The notes: a model not told the origin generated them from the letters alone. DNA of 64,000 nt from AV80 sp035536995 (GCA_035536995.1 DATLNB010000079.1:1-64000), one strand, 5' to 3'; numbered from the stretch's first letter, positions 7,851 through 16,786 are shown. Translations and numbers: made by a program.

Positions 7851-8303
7851 ATGTCATTCCGAATCCTCGCTGCCGATCATACCGGGATCACCGTTTCAAA
7901 CATCGAGCGTTCGCTCGAATTCTGGCGAGACGTGCTCGGCTTCGAGTTATCGCATCGCGCCCATCAGAAGGGTGAGCTGGCCGAACAAATCACGGGGGTG
8001 CACGGCGCCGAAATCCTGATCGCGGTCCTGAAAGCGCCCGGGCACAAGATTGAGCTCCTTGAATACCGGGCCCCCGCTGATCGGCGGCAGCAGAACGATG
8101 TTCGTCCCTGCGACCTTGGCGCGGCGCACATCGCACTCACCGTGGATAATCTCGAATCCATCCTCGACCGGATTGCCGCTTTTGGTTGGAAGCCGGCCGG
8201 CGCGCCGCAATTCCTGACCGTCGGCCCGAACGCCGGCAAGCGCGTCATCTACGTGCGCGATCCGGATGGAACCACCATCGAGCTCATGCAATTGCCTCAT
8301 TGA
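7851..8303 (+). CDS. VOC superfamily (glyoxalase/dioxygenase-like) protein
   Basis: A 150-residue VOC protein with two beta-alpha-beta-beta-beta halves: HTGITVSNIERSLEFW...LGFE in the first and HIALTVDNLESILDRI...VYVRDPDGTTIELMQ in the second. Metal ligands of the family are plausible at His of DHTGI, His of AAHIALT and Glu of TIELM. It resembles methylmalonyl-CoA epimerase/glyoxalase-like or extradiol dioxygenase-like proteins; the substrate is unknown. This is the only full-length copy in the tandem triplication. It may belong to an operon with the RidA and amidohydrolase genes. Confidence 0.85.
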   Translation: MSFRILAADHTGITVSNIERSLEFWRDVLGFELSHRAHQKGELAEQITGVHGAEILIAVLKAPGHKIELLEYRAPADRRQQNDVRPCDLGAAHIALTVDNLESILDRIAAFGWKPAGAPQFLTVGPNAGKRVIYVRDPDGTTIELMQLPH

Positions 8304-8308
8304 GTCGG

Positions 8309-8383
8309 GCCACTGATGAACACGGATCATCACGGATTTGAATCTCTCTGAATCCGTGTTTCATCCGTGTTAATCTGTGGCCA
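8309..8383. repeat. Dispersed GGAT/ATCC spacer repeat, copy 2
   Basis: Same type as the repeat at 1519-1591: CACGGATCATCACGGAT paired with ATCCGTGTTTCATCCGTG and then TTAATCTGTGGCC. It lies just before kynU and supplies a spurious in-frame GTG at 8377. Confidence 0.7.
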
Positions 8384-8406
8384 ATTTCTCCCGTTCGCTA
8401 ACGACC

Positions 8407-9684
8407 ATGACCTTATCCTTTTCCACTGAGGAAAATTTCGCGCGGCAGCTGGATGCGGAAGATCCGTTGCGCTCTTTCCGCGAGAAGTTTCATCTCCCGC
8501 TCGGCCCCAACGGCCAGCCGCTTGTTTATTTCGCGGGAAACTCGTTAGGCCTGATGCCCAGGTCGGCCCGGCAAATCGTCGAACAGGAGCTGGATGACTG
8601 GGCGAAACTCGCAGTCGATGCGCACCTGAACGCGGCCACGCCCTGGTATTCCTACCATGAGACTTTGCGTGAACCGATGGCGCGGATCGTCGGCGCGAAA
8701 CCGGTCGAAGTGATCTGCATGAACAGTCTGACGGTGAATATCCACCTGATGATGGCCACGTTCTACCGGCCGACAGAATCGCGTTTCCAGGTCCTCATGG
8801 AAGATCCGGCATTTCCTTCCGACACCTACGCGATCAAGACGCAGCTGGCTCATCATGGGCGGGATGCAAACGAGGCGTTACTCCTCGCCAGGCCCCGGGA
8901 AGGGGAGGCGATCGTCCGGACCGATGACATCATCGACCTGATCGAACGCAACGCCGACACCCTTGCCGTCGTGCTCATTGGAGCCGTCAACTTTTTCACC
9001 GGCCAGCTCTTCAATATTCCCGCGATTACTGCCGCAGCGCAGAAGCGCGGGATCATCGTCGGAGTCGATCTCGCCCATGCGGTCGGCAACGTCCCGATGG
9101 CTTTGCATGATTGGAACGTCGACTTCGCCGTGTGGTGTTCCTACAAATACCTGAACGCGGGACCAGGCGCGGTGGCCGGCGCATTTGTTCATGAAAGGCA
9201 CGCCACCAACACGGATTTGCCGCGGCTCGCCGGATGGTTCGGCAACGACCCGAAGACGCGGTTTCGGATGCAGCTCAACCCGGAGTTTATCCCAGTGGGG
9301 TCCGCTGATGGGTGGCAGGTCAGTAATCCCCCGATTTTTTCGATGGCGCCGCTCGGCGCTTCACTGGCCGTGTTCGATGAAGCTGGCGGAATGGGGCCGT
9401 TGCGCGACAAGTCGAAGAAGCTGACCGCTTACCTTGAATTCCTTCTTGGCGAAGCCGGCTCAGATCGCTTCACGATCATCACGCCGGGTGACCCGGAAGC
9501 GCGGGGCTCCCAGCTCTCGATCCTGGCCCACGAGAACCCGAAGGAGCTGCACCAGAAGCTGGACGCGGCCGGCGTGAGGGCCGATTTCCGCGAGCCGAAC
9601 GTCATCCGCGCCGCTCCGACGCCGCTCTACAACAGCTTCCACGACGTCTGGCGGTTCGCCCAAATCCTAAGCTCCCATCGGTGA
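8407..9684 (+). CDS. kynU: Kynureninase
   Basis: A 425-residue PLP-dependent fold-type I enzyme that cleaves kynurenine or 3-hydroxykynurenine to (3-hydroxy)anthranilate and alanine. Motifs: VYFAGNSLGLMPRSA near the N-terminus, DLAHAVGNVPMALHDW around the PLP Asp/His, and SYKYLNAGPGAVAG with the Schiff-base lysine (about Lys247). The C-terminal NVIRAAPTPLYNSFHDVWRF also fits the family. The ATG at 8407 is chosen; the GTG at 8377 is inside a dispersed repeat. Its stop overlaps a GTG start of the CPBP gene. Confidence 0.95.
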   Translation: MTLSFSTEENFARQLDAEDPLRSFREKFHLPLGPNGQPLVYFAGNSLGLMPRSARQIVEQELDDWAKLAVDAHLNAATPWYSYHETLREPMARIVGAKPVEVICMNSLTVNIHLMMATFYRPTESRFQVLMEDPAFPSDTYAIKTQLAHHGRDANEALLLARPREGEAIVRTDDIIDLIERNADTLAVVLIGAVNFFTGQLFNIPAITAAAQKRGIIVGVDLAHAVGNVPMALHDWNVDFAVWCSYKYLNAGPGAVAGAFVHERHATNTDLPRLAGWFGNDPKTRFRMQLNPEFIPVGSADGWQVSNPPIFSMAPLGASLAVFDEAGGMGPLRDKSKKLTAYLEFLLGEAGSDRFTIITPGDPEARGSQLSILAHENPKELHQKLDAAGVRADFREPNVIRAAPTPLYNSFHDVWRFAQILSSHR

Positions 9685-10395
9685 GCGGGGACGATCAAGG
9701 CGGGGCGGTTCCAAGACCGTCCTCCCTCGAACGCGACGACGACGGATTCGCGCGCTACCTCCGCGGCTTCGGCCCGATCGGAGTCCTGGCGATCGTTCTA
9801 ATTCTTGCCGGCAATGTGCTCCTCATTCCGCTGAGCGCGGTCCTCGTCCTTCTCTGGGCGTGGATCTCGAAAACCCCATGGCGCGATCTTGGTTTCGTTA
9901 GGCCGGGGAGCTGGGTCCGTACGCTTCTCGCAGCGACGGTGGCCGGCGTCGTTCTCAAGCTGGTCATGGAAATCGATTGTCATGCCGCTCCTCGGTGCGC
10001 CCCCGATCAACCAGGCATTCCATTTCATGGTCGGGAACACGGCCGAAATTCCGTGGATGCTTTACGTCATAATCATCCATGCCGGCATCGGGGAAGAGAT
10101 CCTCTTTCGCGGTTGGGCGTTCGAGCGTTTTGCAAAGTTGCTGGGATCAGCGCCGTGGGCGAAAGCGATCGCGGTGATCGGCACCTCCGCCTGGTTCGGT
10201 TACGCCCACCTGGGTTTTCAGGGGATGCCTGCGGTGCAGCAGGCCGCCATCGTCGGTTTGATCTTCGGGACGTTCTTCGCCTTCCGAAAGAATATCTATC
10301 CCCTGATCATCGCGCACATCGCGTTCGATATAGCCGCGTTCGCCATCATCTATTTCGATCGCGAATCCGCCGTCGCGCATTGGTTTTTCAAGTGA
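9681..10395 (+). pseudogene. CPBP intramembrane protease, frameshifted
   Basis: The N-terminal part reads in one frame (VLAIVLILAGNVLLIPLSAVL, then WRDLGFVRPGSW, then AATVAGVVLKLVM) and the rest in another (IVMPLLGAPPINQAFHF onward). The frame changes at 9968-9969: ATGGAAATCGATTG would read continuously as M-K-S-I-V if one G were removed. The downstream frame holds the CPBP/Abi motifs GIGEEILFRGW, YAHLGFQG and IAHIAFD, with Glu-Glu and His residues of the protease site. Restored length would be ~237 residues with several membrane helices. Starts in a GTGA overlap with kynU. It may be a real mutation or an assembly error. Confidence 0.85.
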
Positions 10396-10404
10396 TGCTT
10401 GCGT

Positions 10405-10565
10405 GGAGGGACGCCCGCCGTGGCGTCCCAACGTATTCAGTTTACGCGCATCATCTCGGAGGACGGGACAGCGCCCGTCCCTCCAAAAGAACCCCGTTAA
10501 AATTGTTGGGCGTCTCGGTGAGACGCCACCGTAAAAAATAATGGCGTCGGGCACAGACGCCCCAC
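10405..10565. repeat. REP hairpin group (four hairpins)
   Basis: At 10405 a GGAG head precedes stem GGACGCC/GGCGTCC. At 10461-10484 the inverted partner GGACGGG...CCCGTCC ends in CTCC. At 10505 stem GGCGTCT/AGACGCC has a GTTG head, and at 10543-10565 GGCGTC/GACGCC is followed by CCAC. These are two BIME-like inverted pairs of different stem families between convergent genes, where they could also stop transcription. Confidence 0.75.
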
Positions 10566-10587
10566 AATACCACCCGGCGCCACGCTG

Positions 10588-11013
10588 CTACGCCTTTCCC
10601 GCGATCACTTCTCTGACCGTGCCGATCAATTCCTCGATCCCAAATGGTTTCGCCAGGTGTCTGATCTGGCCGGTCCCCAGGAAATCCTTGATCCACGATT
10701 CGGCCGCGAAGCCGGTGATAAAAACGAATCGCTTCTCCAGATTCGGCCGAAGCTCTTTGGCCTGAATATAGAACTCATCGCCGCGCAGGCGCGGCATCAT
10801 CAGGTCACAGATCACCGCGTCGTATTCGTGGACCTTTACCTTGAGGAGCGCTTCCTCGCCATCAAACGCCACGTCCACGAGATAATTTTCGTCTACCAGG
10901 ATCCATTGCAGGGCTGAGGCGAGCTGCTTGTCGTCGTCCACCACCAGGACCGCTTTGAGCGGCTGGGGGTGCACAGCGGCGCGGGTCGAACCGTTTTGTT
11001 TGTCTTCTGCCAT
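10588..11013 (-). CDS. Single-domain response regulator
   Basis: A 141-residue CheY-like receiver domain and nothing else. Acidic pocket in VVDDDKQ, phospho-acceptor Asp70 in AVICDLMMPR, Thr100 in VFITGFAAES and Lys122 in LAKPFG are all present, so it should be phosphorylatable. There is no DNA-binding output domain and no kinase next to it. It may act by protein-protein contact or serve a hybrid kinase elsewhere. The N-terminal ~18 residues are probably disordered. Confidence 0.92.
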   Translation of the reverse strand: MAEDKQNGSTRAAVHPQPLKAVLVVDDDKQLASALQWILVDENYLVDVAFDGEEALLKVKVHEYDAVICDLMMPRLRGDEFYIQAKELRPNLEKRFVFITGFAAESWIKDFLGTGQIRHLAKPFGIEELIGTVREVIAGKA

Positions 11014-11138
11014 GGCGAATTGGGTAGGTTAGCTCGAATCAGTCATAACCCATCATGGAGCGTTTGCGAGTGATACTCGACGGTCCGCAGTTAGGAATTC
11101 CCTTCCCGGAAGAACTGCGCTAAGCACAACTCATCCAT

Positions 11139-11513
11139 ATGAAGTACGTCATCGTCATTGTCCGGGTGTTGCTGGGCCTCATGTTCGTCGTGTTCGGATC
11201 GAATGCTTTTCTCAAGTTCATGCCGATGCCGGAGATGCACGGTCAGGCTGGCGCTTTCATCACCGCTTTGGTTAGCAGTGGCTATATGTATGTGATCGCC
11301 GCCCTTCAGGTTCTCGGCGGCCTCTGCTTGCTCCTCGGCGCCCGCTTCGTCGCGCTCGGCCTCACCTTGCTCGGGCCGGTGATCGTGAACATCGTTCTTT
11401 ATCACCTCTTTCTCGATGCCCAGGGAATGCCGATCGCGATCGTCACGGCGGCGCTCGCCCTTTTTCTTCTCTGGGTCTATCGCTTTAAGTTCCCGGCGAT
11501 CTTTCAGCCGTAA
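11139..11513 (+). CDS. DoxX-family membrane protein
   Basis: A 124-residue protein with four predicted membrane helices and the DoxX-like N-terminus IVRVLLGLMFVVFGSNAFLKF. The family is associated with quinone or thiol redox reactions at the membrane but is functionally heterogeneous. It is monocistronic, divergent from the response regulator. Confidence 0.85.
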   Translation: MKYVIVIVRVLLGLMFVVFGSNAFLKFMPMPEMHGQAGAFITALVSSGYMYVIAALQVLGGLCLLLGARFVALGLTLLGPVIVNIVLYHLFLDAQGMPIAIVTAALALFLLWVYRFKFPAIFQP

Positions 11514-11646
11514 ATTGGCGCACCGTCGCTTTTGAGCGACCGGAACGCAGGAACCCAGAAAAGAGGAGAGGCCGTAATCATTGCCGCCCCGAAGGGCGAA
11601 TGGCAGGACGCGGCGAAACAGCGCAGTGGGAGCAAGGCTCACATAC

Positions 11647-12036
11647 CTAACGTTTCAAAGCCACCGCGAACGCGTGCAGCTCCGCCGTCATTAACCCGGC
11701 CACCACCGCCGGATCGCTTTCCATGAACGCTTTCGCTGCCGTTTCGCCCTCGGCCTCGAAGATCGCAATTCCGAAAGTCTTGTCGCCTGGCTCCTTCGTC
11801 CGGCCGGCCAGGATCAGCTCGCCGGTCTCGATCGCGTGCTGGAACCGCGCGAAATGCCGCGACATCACCATGTTATCTTCTTTCGTCCAGGCTGAGTCCG
11901 AATGAAGCCGCGGGACAAGCCGCAGCACGTAGATGAATTGCTTCGGTTTTTCGGATTTTTGCTCTGCCGCCGGCGATAGCGCGGTGACCGACAAAACGAG
12001 GGAGGCGGCGATAAGTAAACGATACATGGTCTTCAT
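11647..12036 (-). CDS. Exported YciI-like protein
   Basis: A signal peptide (MKTMYRLLIAASLVLSVTALSPAAE) precedes a ~105-residue YCII-type alpha/beta domain: FIYVLRLVPRL, then HFARFQHAIETGELILAGRT, then FGIAIFEAEGETAAKAFMESDPAV. YciI domains are ferredoxin-like folds resembling muconolactone isomerase; most are cytoplasmic, so export is unusual. The ATG at 12036 is taken because it starts the signal peptide. Function unknown. Confidence 0.8.
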   Translation of the reverse strand: MKTMYRLLIAASLVLSVTALSPAAEQKSEKPKQFIYVLRLVPRLHSDSAWTKEDNMVMSRHFARFQHAIETGELILAGRTKEPGDKTFGIAIFEAEGETAAKAFMESDPAVVAGLMTAELHAFAVALKR

Positions 12037-12162
12037 GGGCGATTCGGCCACGTTGGGTTTTTTCTGAGCTGAGTGCGAGCTGTTCCCGCCCCTGGTGCCA
12101 AAACTCTAATCGGGAACGCCGATGGCCCTGCTCTGTTGCGTGGGCGGGGAGCCAGGCGGAGA

Positions 12163-12195
12163 GAGCAAGAGCAAGAGCAAGAGCAAGAGCAAGAG
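12163..12195. repeat. Hexanucleotide microsatellite (GAGCAA)x5
   Basis: Five perfect GAGCAA units followed by GAGG in the spacer between the YciI-like gene and kmo. A shorter relative, coding for EQEQEE, occurs inside the Rieske oxygenase gene at about 41079. Confidence 0.9.
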
Positions 12196-12287
12196 GTGGA
12201 GATGGGCATCGTCATTTCTAATCAGCCAATTCTGCCCCGCGCTTTTTTTCCTGCTTTCCTGAGTTCCTGATTCATCCATTCTTCCCC

Positions 12288-13616
12288 GTGCCGAAATTTG
12301 TCCTGATCGGGAGTGGGCTCGCGGGCGGAGTGCTCGCCGCTTATCTCGGCCGCCGTGGTTACGAGATCGAGCTTTACGAACGCCGGGCCGATCCCCGCGA
12401 AGGCAATTCTGTTGGGGGTCGCTCGATCAACCTCGCGCTCTCCACCCGCGGCATCCACGCCCTCGAACAGCTCGGGATCGCAGACGAAGTCTTGGGCCAC
12501 GCCATTCCCATGCCGGGGCGGATGATCCACGACAAATCAGGCGAGCTCCATTTTTCGCCGTACGACCGCGATCCGCGGAAACACATTAACTCGATCGGCC
12601 GCGCGGCCCTTAACACGACCGTGATCGAAGCCGCCCTGCGTTATCCGAATGTCCGCGTCTTCTTCAATCACCGCTGCACCGGCGTCGATCTCGATTCCAC
12701 GACCGCTCACTTCACTGATTCATCTCCAGCTTCCCCGCCTGTCCGCGGCGATTCCATCATCGGCGTTGATGGCGCGTTCTCTGCCGTTCGGCAATCGATG
12801 CAAGAGCAGATTCCCGGGTTCAAGTACGACGAAAGTTATCTCGCTCACGGCTACAAAGAGTTGACCATTCCCCCCGCCGCTGACGGTTCCTGGCGAATGG
12901 AGAAACACGCCCTCCATATCTGGCCCCGGAAAAGTTTTATGATGATCGCGTTGCCCAACCCGGACGGCTCATTCACCTGCACGTTGTTTTGGGAATTCAA
13001 AGGGCCGCGCAGCTTTGAGACCACGACCAGCGACGCCGATGTGGCCCGCTTCTTTGAGGAAGAATTCCCCGATGCGGTCCCGCTCATGCCCACGTTGCTG
13101 GAGGATTTTCAGAAGAACCCGACGGGCTCGCTCGTGACCGTCCGCTGCGCGCCCTGGTTTTATAAAGACAAGGTCGCGCTGGTCGGTGACGCCGCTCACG
13201 CCGTGGTTCCGTTCTACGGGCAGGGGATGAATGCCGCGTTCGAGGACTGCGTGGTCCTTGACGAATGTCTGGCCGCGTTTCCAGAGAACCGCGAGCGCGG
13301 ATTCGCCGAATACTTCGAGCGTCGGAAAGTGAATGCTGACGCGCTGGCCGATCTGGCGGTTCAGAACTTCATCGAGATGCGCGACAAGACCGCGTCGAAA
13401 GCATTTCGCGCGAAGAAGAAGCTCGATCACGGGCTCGAGGCGCTGCTTCCGGGGATTTACCTGCCTCTCTACACGATGGTGACATTCACGCGGATCCCTT
13501 ACGCGCAGGCCTCAAAACGCGCACGTCTTCAGGATGCCATCGTCTTCGGCACGATTGCGACGGTTTGTGTTGTAGTCGCGTTCCTCCTCGCGCGATTTTT
13601 GGCTGCCGGCTCTTAG
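12288..13616 (+). CDS. kmo: Kynurenine 3-monooxygenase
   Basis: A 442-residue class A flavoprotein that hydroxylates L-kynurenine to 3-hydroxykynurenine with NADPH and O2. The FAD Rossmann motif is GSGLAGGVLAAYLGRRG at the N-terminus, GRSINLALSTRG is the KMO-specific substrate/flavin segment, and VGDAAHAVVPFYGQGMNAAFEDC is the second FAD motif. A hydrophobic helix near the C-terminus (IVFGTIATVCVVVAFLLARFL) suggests membrane anchoring, as in eukaryotic and some bacterial KMOs. Start is a GTG directly before the Rossmann motif. It is separated from the other pathway genes, so probably has its own promoter. Confidence 0.95.
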   Translation: MPKFVLIGSGLAGGVLAAYLGRRGYEIELYERRADPREGNSVGGRSINLALSTRGIHALEQLGIADEVLGHAIPMPGRMIHDKSGELHFSPYDRDPRKHINSIGRAALNTTVIEAALRYPNVRVFFNHRCTGVDLDSTTAHFTDSSPASPPVRGDSIIGVDGAFSAVRQSMQEQIPGFKYDESYLAHGYKELTIPPAADGSWRMEKHALHIWPRKSFMMIALPNPDGSFTCTLFWEFKGPRSFETTTSDADVARFFEEEFPDAVPLMPTLLEDFQKNPTGSLVTVRCAPWFYKDKVALVGDAAHAVVPFYGQGMNAAFEDCVVLDECLAAFPENRERGFAEYFERRKVNADALADLAVQNFIEMRDKTASKAFRAKKKLDHGLEALLPGIYLPLYTMVTFTRIPYAQASKRARLQDAIVFGTIATVCVVVAFLLARFLAAGS

Positions 13617-13632
13617 ATCTGAGCGTGATCTC

Positions 13633-14109
13633 GGAGGGACGTGCTTCCGCACGTCCGCCTTCGTTTTGTGGGCAAGGCGAAAAGAATGGACGTGCAGAAG
13701 CACGTCCCTCCGATCCCGCGCGGGATTTGGGAGCACCGCAATCGCTCGGGTTGTAGCGACGGCGCTCAGTCGCCGTGACACGCGCACATACGGCAACAGA
13801 GCGGCGTCGCTCCAACTGAGCCTCCCCTTCGGAGGGACGTGCTTCCGCACGTCCGCCTTCGTTTTTGTGGGCAAGCCGAAAAGAACGGACGTGCAGAAGC
13901 ACGTCCCTCCGTTTACGCGCGCGATTTGGGAGCACCGCAATCGCTCTGGCTGTAGCGACGGCGCTCAGTCGCCGTGACACGCGCTCATACGGCAACAGAG
14001 CGCCGTTGCGACAACTGAGCCTCCCCTTCGGAGGGACGTGCTTCCGCACGTCCGCCTGTGTTTTTGTGGCAAGGCGAAAAGTACGGACGTGCAGAAGCAC
14101 GTCCCTCCG
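13633..14109. repeat. Tandem array of three REP/BIME elements, period ~198 bp
   Basis: Elements at 13633-13711, 13831-13909 and 14030-14109. Each begins GGAG plus stem GGACGTGC, loop TTCC, GCACGTCC and ends with the inverted copy GGACGTGC, AGAA, GCACGTCC, CTCC. The ~30-bp centre contains a smaller hairpin (GCCTT/AAGGC). Between elements lies a conserved ~119-bp linker containing AGCGACGGCGCTCAGTCGCC. The stretch 13617-14110 has no gene. Confidence 0.9.
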
Positions 14110-14110
14110 A

Positions 14111-15679
14111 TCACGTCCGCGCGAGCCGCGCGCGATAAAAAAATTGCGCGATCACGATCGCTCCGACGCTGATACTCGCATAAAGCAATATCGTCTCTGT
14201 CGTGAATTGTCCGTAAAATCCGGCGAAATCCAGCATCGGATTCTTCCCGCGATCGTTCACGACGACGTACCAGAACGTTAGAAACGCCACGATAAATGTC
14301 TTCGGGTTCGCGGTGACGACGCCGAGTGCGGTCGCGATCGCGGCTACCAGCAGGATCCCGCCTGACAACGCCGCCACGGCCGCTGGGCCGTGCGAGATCG
14401 TCCGGAGCAACGGCGCCGCGCAAAGAAGCAGACCAAGCAAAAGCGTCGAACCAAACTTCCACCAAACATAACGTTCCCTGAGCCGCGGGACCGAACGCAC
14501 GCATGCCAGCGTGCCGGCTCGCCCATCACGCGTCGCCACGTCCGACACGATGATCGCGAGGGTCGCGAACACGATCGGCAGGATAGCGGCCGGCGCGGCG
14601 AACAAACTTCCAATCGTAATCGCGACGAAGGCCACAAACGCGAACGGCAGCAAGGTGAGCGTGAGCAGCGCGTCGGTCCATATCGCGCTGAAGAACGAGC
14701 CGCCCCGCCCCGGCATCGTCAGCAGGGTCACCGCCCGGCGGCTCACCGGTTTAAACAAATTCTGAATCTTCCCGATCCAGTTCCGGCGCCCTTTCCCTGC
14801 CACCTGCTTGGTTCGGACCGGATCAAACCGGTGAAAGAACAACGCCGCGACCGGCAATAGCGCCAGCGGGGCAACCAGTGAGATGAGCCGGGGCACGACC
14901 CATTCGCCAGTCAGACGTAATCCCGAAAAAAGAATCGTCGGCTTCGCGGGATCGAAAGGCGACGCGCCGATCGAAACCGACTCGGTGTGCAGGGTTCGCT
15001 GCATCTGGTCAATCATGAATCCGAACCCGGTGAAATCGAAGCAGCGCGCCCAATTAATCGCGCCGCCGCTGGTTTCGTTCGCGACCACGAGTCCGATTAC
15101 CGCCATCCAAAGAAAAAAATAAAGGACGTCCCCGAGTTTGCCCGAGAGCCAGCGGATTGATTCGAACAGGACCGCGACCGCGGAAACGAACACGATCGCC
15201 GGAGGAGTGAGAAGAAGATACTGCTCGATGAAAACCAGCGGCTCGATCCGGGCTTCGCCCCGCACCATCAGCATCACCATTGAGCTGAGCATGAAGCCGA
15301 CAACGAACGTCGCGAGGAAGGTGAGGTTGCCGAGAAATTTCCCGAGCAGGTATTCGCCCGCGCGCATCGGAGTTGACGCCGCGATCACTCCACAACGGGT
15401 CACGACATCGCGCCGGATGGCGTTCGAGATAACGTAGAATCCGAACAGGCCAACGAAGATCATCGCTAGCGAGGCCGTGCCCATGCCGATCGCGCCGGAA
15501 TTGTAAATCGCGCGCTGCCCGTTGATCTGGATCAGCGTCCGGCCGGTCGAAGGCGAGGGGATCCAGACGTAGGCGAACGCACTCAGGAGAAGAAAGACGA
15601 TCACTGTCGAAACCCGGCGAAACCGGATCCGGAAATCCGCTGTCACGAGCGCGCCAATCCGGGAGAGAGACGCTGTCAT
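14111..15679 (-). CDS. ABC-2 type transporter permease
   Basis: A 522-residue integral membrane protein with about twelve hydrophobic segments. The first (VSTVIVFLLLSAFAYVWIP) is followed by a ~45-residue external loop, then groups of membrane helices; a second hydrophobic set starts near residue 290 (SAIWTDALLTLTLLPFAFVAFVAI). It pairs with the ATPase gene just upstream: the ATPase stop and this ATG overlap as ATGA (15676-15679). The upstream in-frame extension is the ATPase gene in another frame and is excluded. The transported substrate is unknown. Confidence 0.85.
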   Translation of the reverse strand: MTASLSRIGALVTADFRIRFRRVSTVIVFLLLSAFAYVWIPSPSTGRTLIQINGQRAIYNSGAIGMGTASLAMIFVGLFGFYVISNAIRRDVVTRCGVIAASTPMRAGEYLLGKFLGNLTFLATFVVGFMLSSMVMLMVRGEARIEPLVFIEQYLLLTPPAIVFVSAVAVLFESIRWLSGKLGDVLYFFLWMAVIGLVVANETSGGAINWARCFDFTGFGFMIDQMQRTLHTESVSIGASPFDPAKPTILFSGLRLTGEWVVPRLISLVAPLALLPVAALFFHRFDPVRTKQVAGKGRRNWIGKIQNLFKPVSRRAVTLLTMPGRGGSFFSAIWTDALLTLTLLPFAFVAFVAITIGSLFAAPAAILPIVFATLAIIVSDVATRDGRAGTLACVRSVPRLRERYVWWKFGSTLLLGLLLCAAPLLRTISHGPAAVAALSGGILLVAAIATALGVVTANPKTFIVAFLTFWYVVVNDRGKNPMLDFAGFYGQFTTETILLYASISVGAIVIAQFFYRARLART

Positions 15680-16557
15680 GGCAACGGAGGCGGCGGCGGC
15701 GCGGCCTTGCCGAAATTCATCAGGTAAAGAAACGCATCTTCCAGCTCCGGCTCGACCGCTTCGGCGGCGACGGCGGGCGAAGGGCCCACGAACCGGATGT
15801 GGACACCGTCCGGTTTGCGCACCGCGCTTGAAATTTTCAACGTCGTCCTGAGCTGATCGAATTGCTCCGAAGCGACCACGCTTTTCCAGACGTGCCCTTC
15901 GCATGTTTGCAGGAGCGATTCAGGCGTCGCCATCGTGAGCAGCCCGCCCTCTTTCATGACCGCGATCTCAGTCGCGATCGATTCCACGTCGGAGACGATG
16001 TGAGTGGAAAGGATCACCAGTTTCCCGAACCCGATCTCGGAAAGGACGTTTCGGAACCGGACCCGCTCCTCCGGATCAAGACCGGCCGTAGGTTCGTCCA
16101 CGATCACCAGCTCCGGGTCGTTGATCAGCGCCTGGGCGATACCGAGCCGCTGCTTCATCCCGCCCGAGAACCCGCCGACGGTGCGGTTCGCCACTCCGTG
16201 AAGATTGACGCTCTCCAGCATCTCGATGATCCGCTTTTTCGAACGAACGCCTTTGAGCGCCGCGAAGTACGTCAGGAACTCGGTTGCCGTCAGGTTGTCG
16301 TACACGCCGAAATCCTGCGGGAGATAACCGAGCCGCCGCCGGAGCGCGTTCGGTCGTTTCACGATGTCTTCGCCGTGAAACAGGATCCGGCCGCTCGTCG
16401 GCCGGGTAATCGTCGCGATCATCTGCATCAACGTCGTTTTACCCGCGCCATTCGGCCCGAGCAGGCCGATCACCCCCGATTTTACCTCGAGCGAGACGTC
16501 GCGGACTCCGTAATTGCCGGCCCGGAACCGCTTCGAGACGTTCTCAATCGTTAACAC
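15676..16557 (-). CDS. ABC transporter ATP-binding protein
   Basis: A 293-residue ATPase. Walker A is GPNGAGKTT (about residues 34-42), Q-loop in YLPQDFGVYDNL, signature FSGGMKQRLGIAQAL, Walker B LVIVDEPTAGLD and switch His in LSTHIVSD. After the ~215-residue core there is a C-terminal extension ending in a proline run (AAPPPPPLP). The domain resembles ABC-2/NatA-like exporters. It forms an operon with the permease gene that overlaps its stop. Confidence 0.93.
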   Translation of the reverse strand: MLTIENVSKRFRAGNYGVRDVSLEVKSGVIGLLGPNGAGKTTLMQMIATITRPTSGRILFHGEDIVKRPNALRRRLGYLPQDFGVYDNLTATEFLTYFAALKGVRSKKRIIEMLESVNLHGVANRTVGGFSGGMKQRLGIAQALINDPELVIVDEPTAGLDPEERVRFRNVLSEIGFGKLVILSTHIVSDVESIATEIAVMKEGGLLTMATPESLLQTCEGHVWKSVVASEQFDQLRTTLKISSAVRKPDGVHIRFVGPSPAVAAEAVEPELEDAFLYLMNFGKAAPPPPPLP

Positions 16558-16580
16558 GCCGGCGAGTATGTCAGCGCTAC

Positions 16581-16786
16581 CGCCACGAGGTCACGTATTT
16601 ATCGGAGGGGAGGTGCTTCCGCAGGTCCTTCTTTTTCCCCGCAGCCACAGCGATCCGACGCGCGAGGATGTGCAGGCGCCGCCGCCACGAGGTCACGTGT
16701 TTATCGGAGGGATGTGCTTCCGCACGTCCTTCTTTTTCCCGAGAGCCACAGCGATCGACGCGCGAGGATGTGCAGGCGCCGCCGCA
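16581..16786. repeat. Two ~102-bp direct repeats with REP-like core
   Basis: CGCCACGAGGTCACG starts at 16581 and again at 16683. Each unit contains a GGAG head with a TGCTTCCGCA hairpin and ends GCGAGGATGTGCAGGCGCCG. The copies differ by a few substitutions and indels, so the duplication is not very recent. It fills most of the spacer between the ATPase gene and the next gene. Confidence 0.85.

Larger units (their letters stand above)
7324..7998 (+). repeat. Threefold tandem repeat (230/222/222 bp)
   Basis: The unit runs from the last codons of the RidA gene (AAGGTCAT at 7324, 7554 and 7776) through the spacer to codon 49 of the VOC gene. The first unit is 8 bp longer because AGGAAGCC occurs once more. 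The copies differ by about 6-7 substitutions over the 147-bp VOC part. The third copy continues into an intact VOC gene. Confidence 0.95.

Noticed and set aside
13633..14109. Possible CRISPR array
   Set aside because: The repeated units are long (79 bp plus ~119-bp linkers), the linkers are themselves conserved, and no cas gene is present. The hairpins fit REP/BIME elements.
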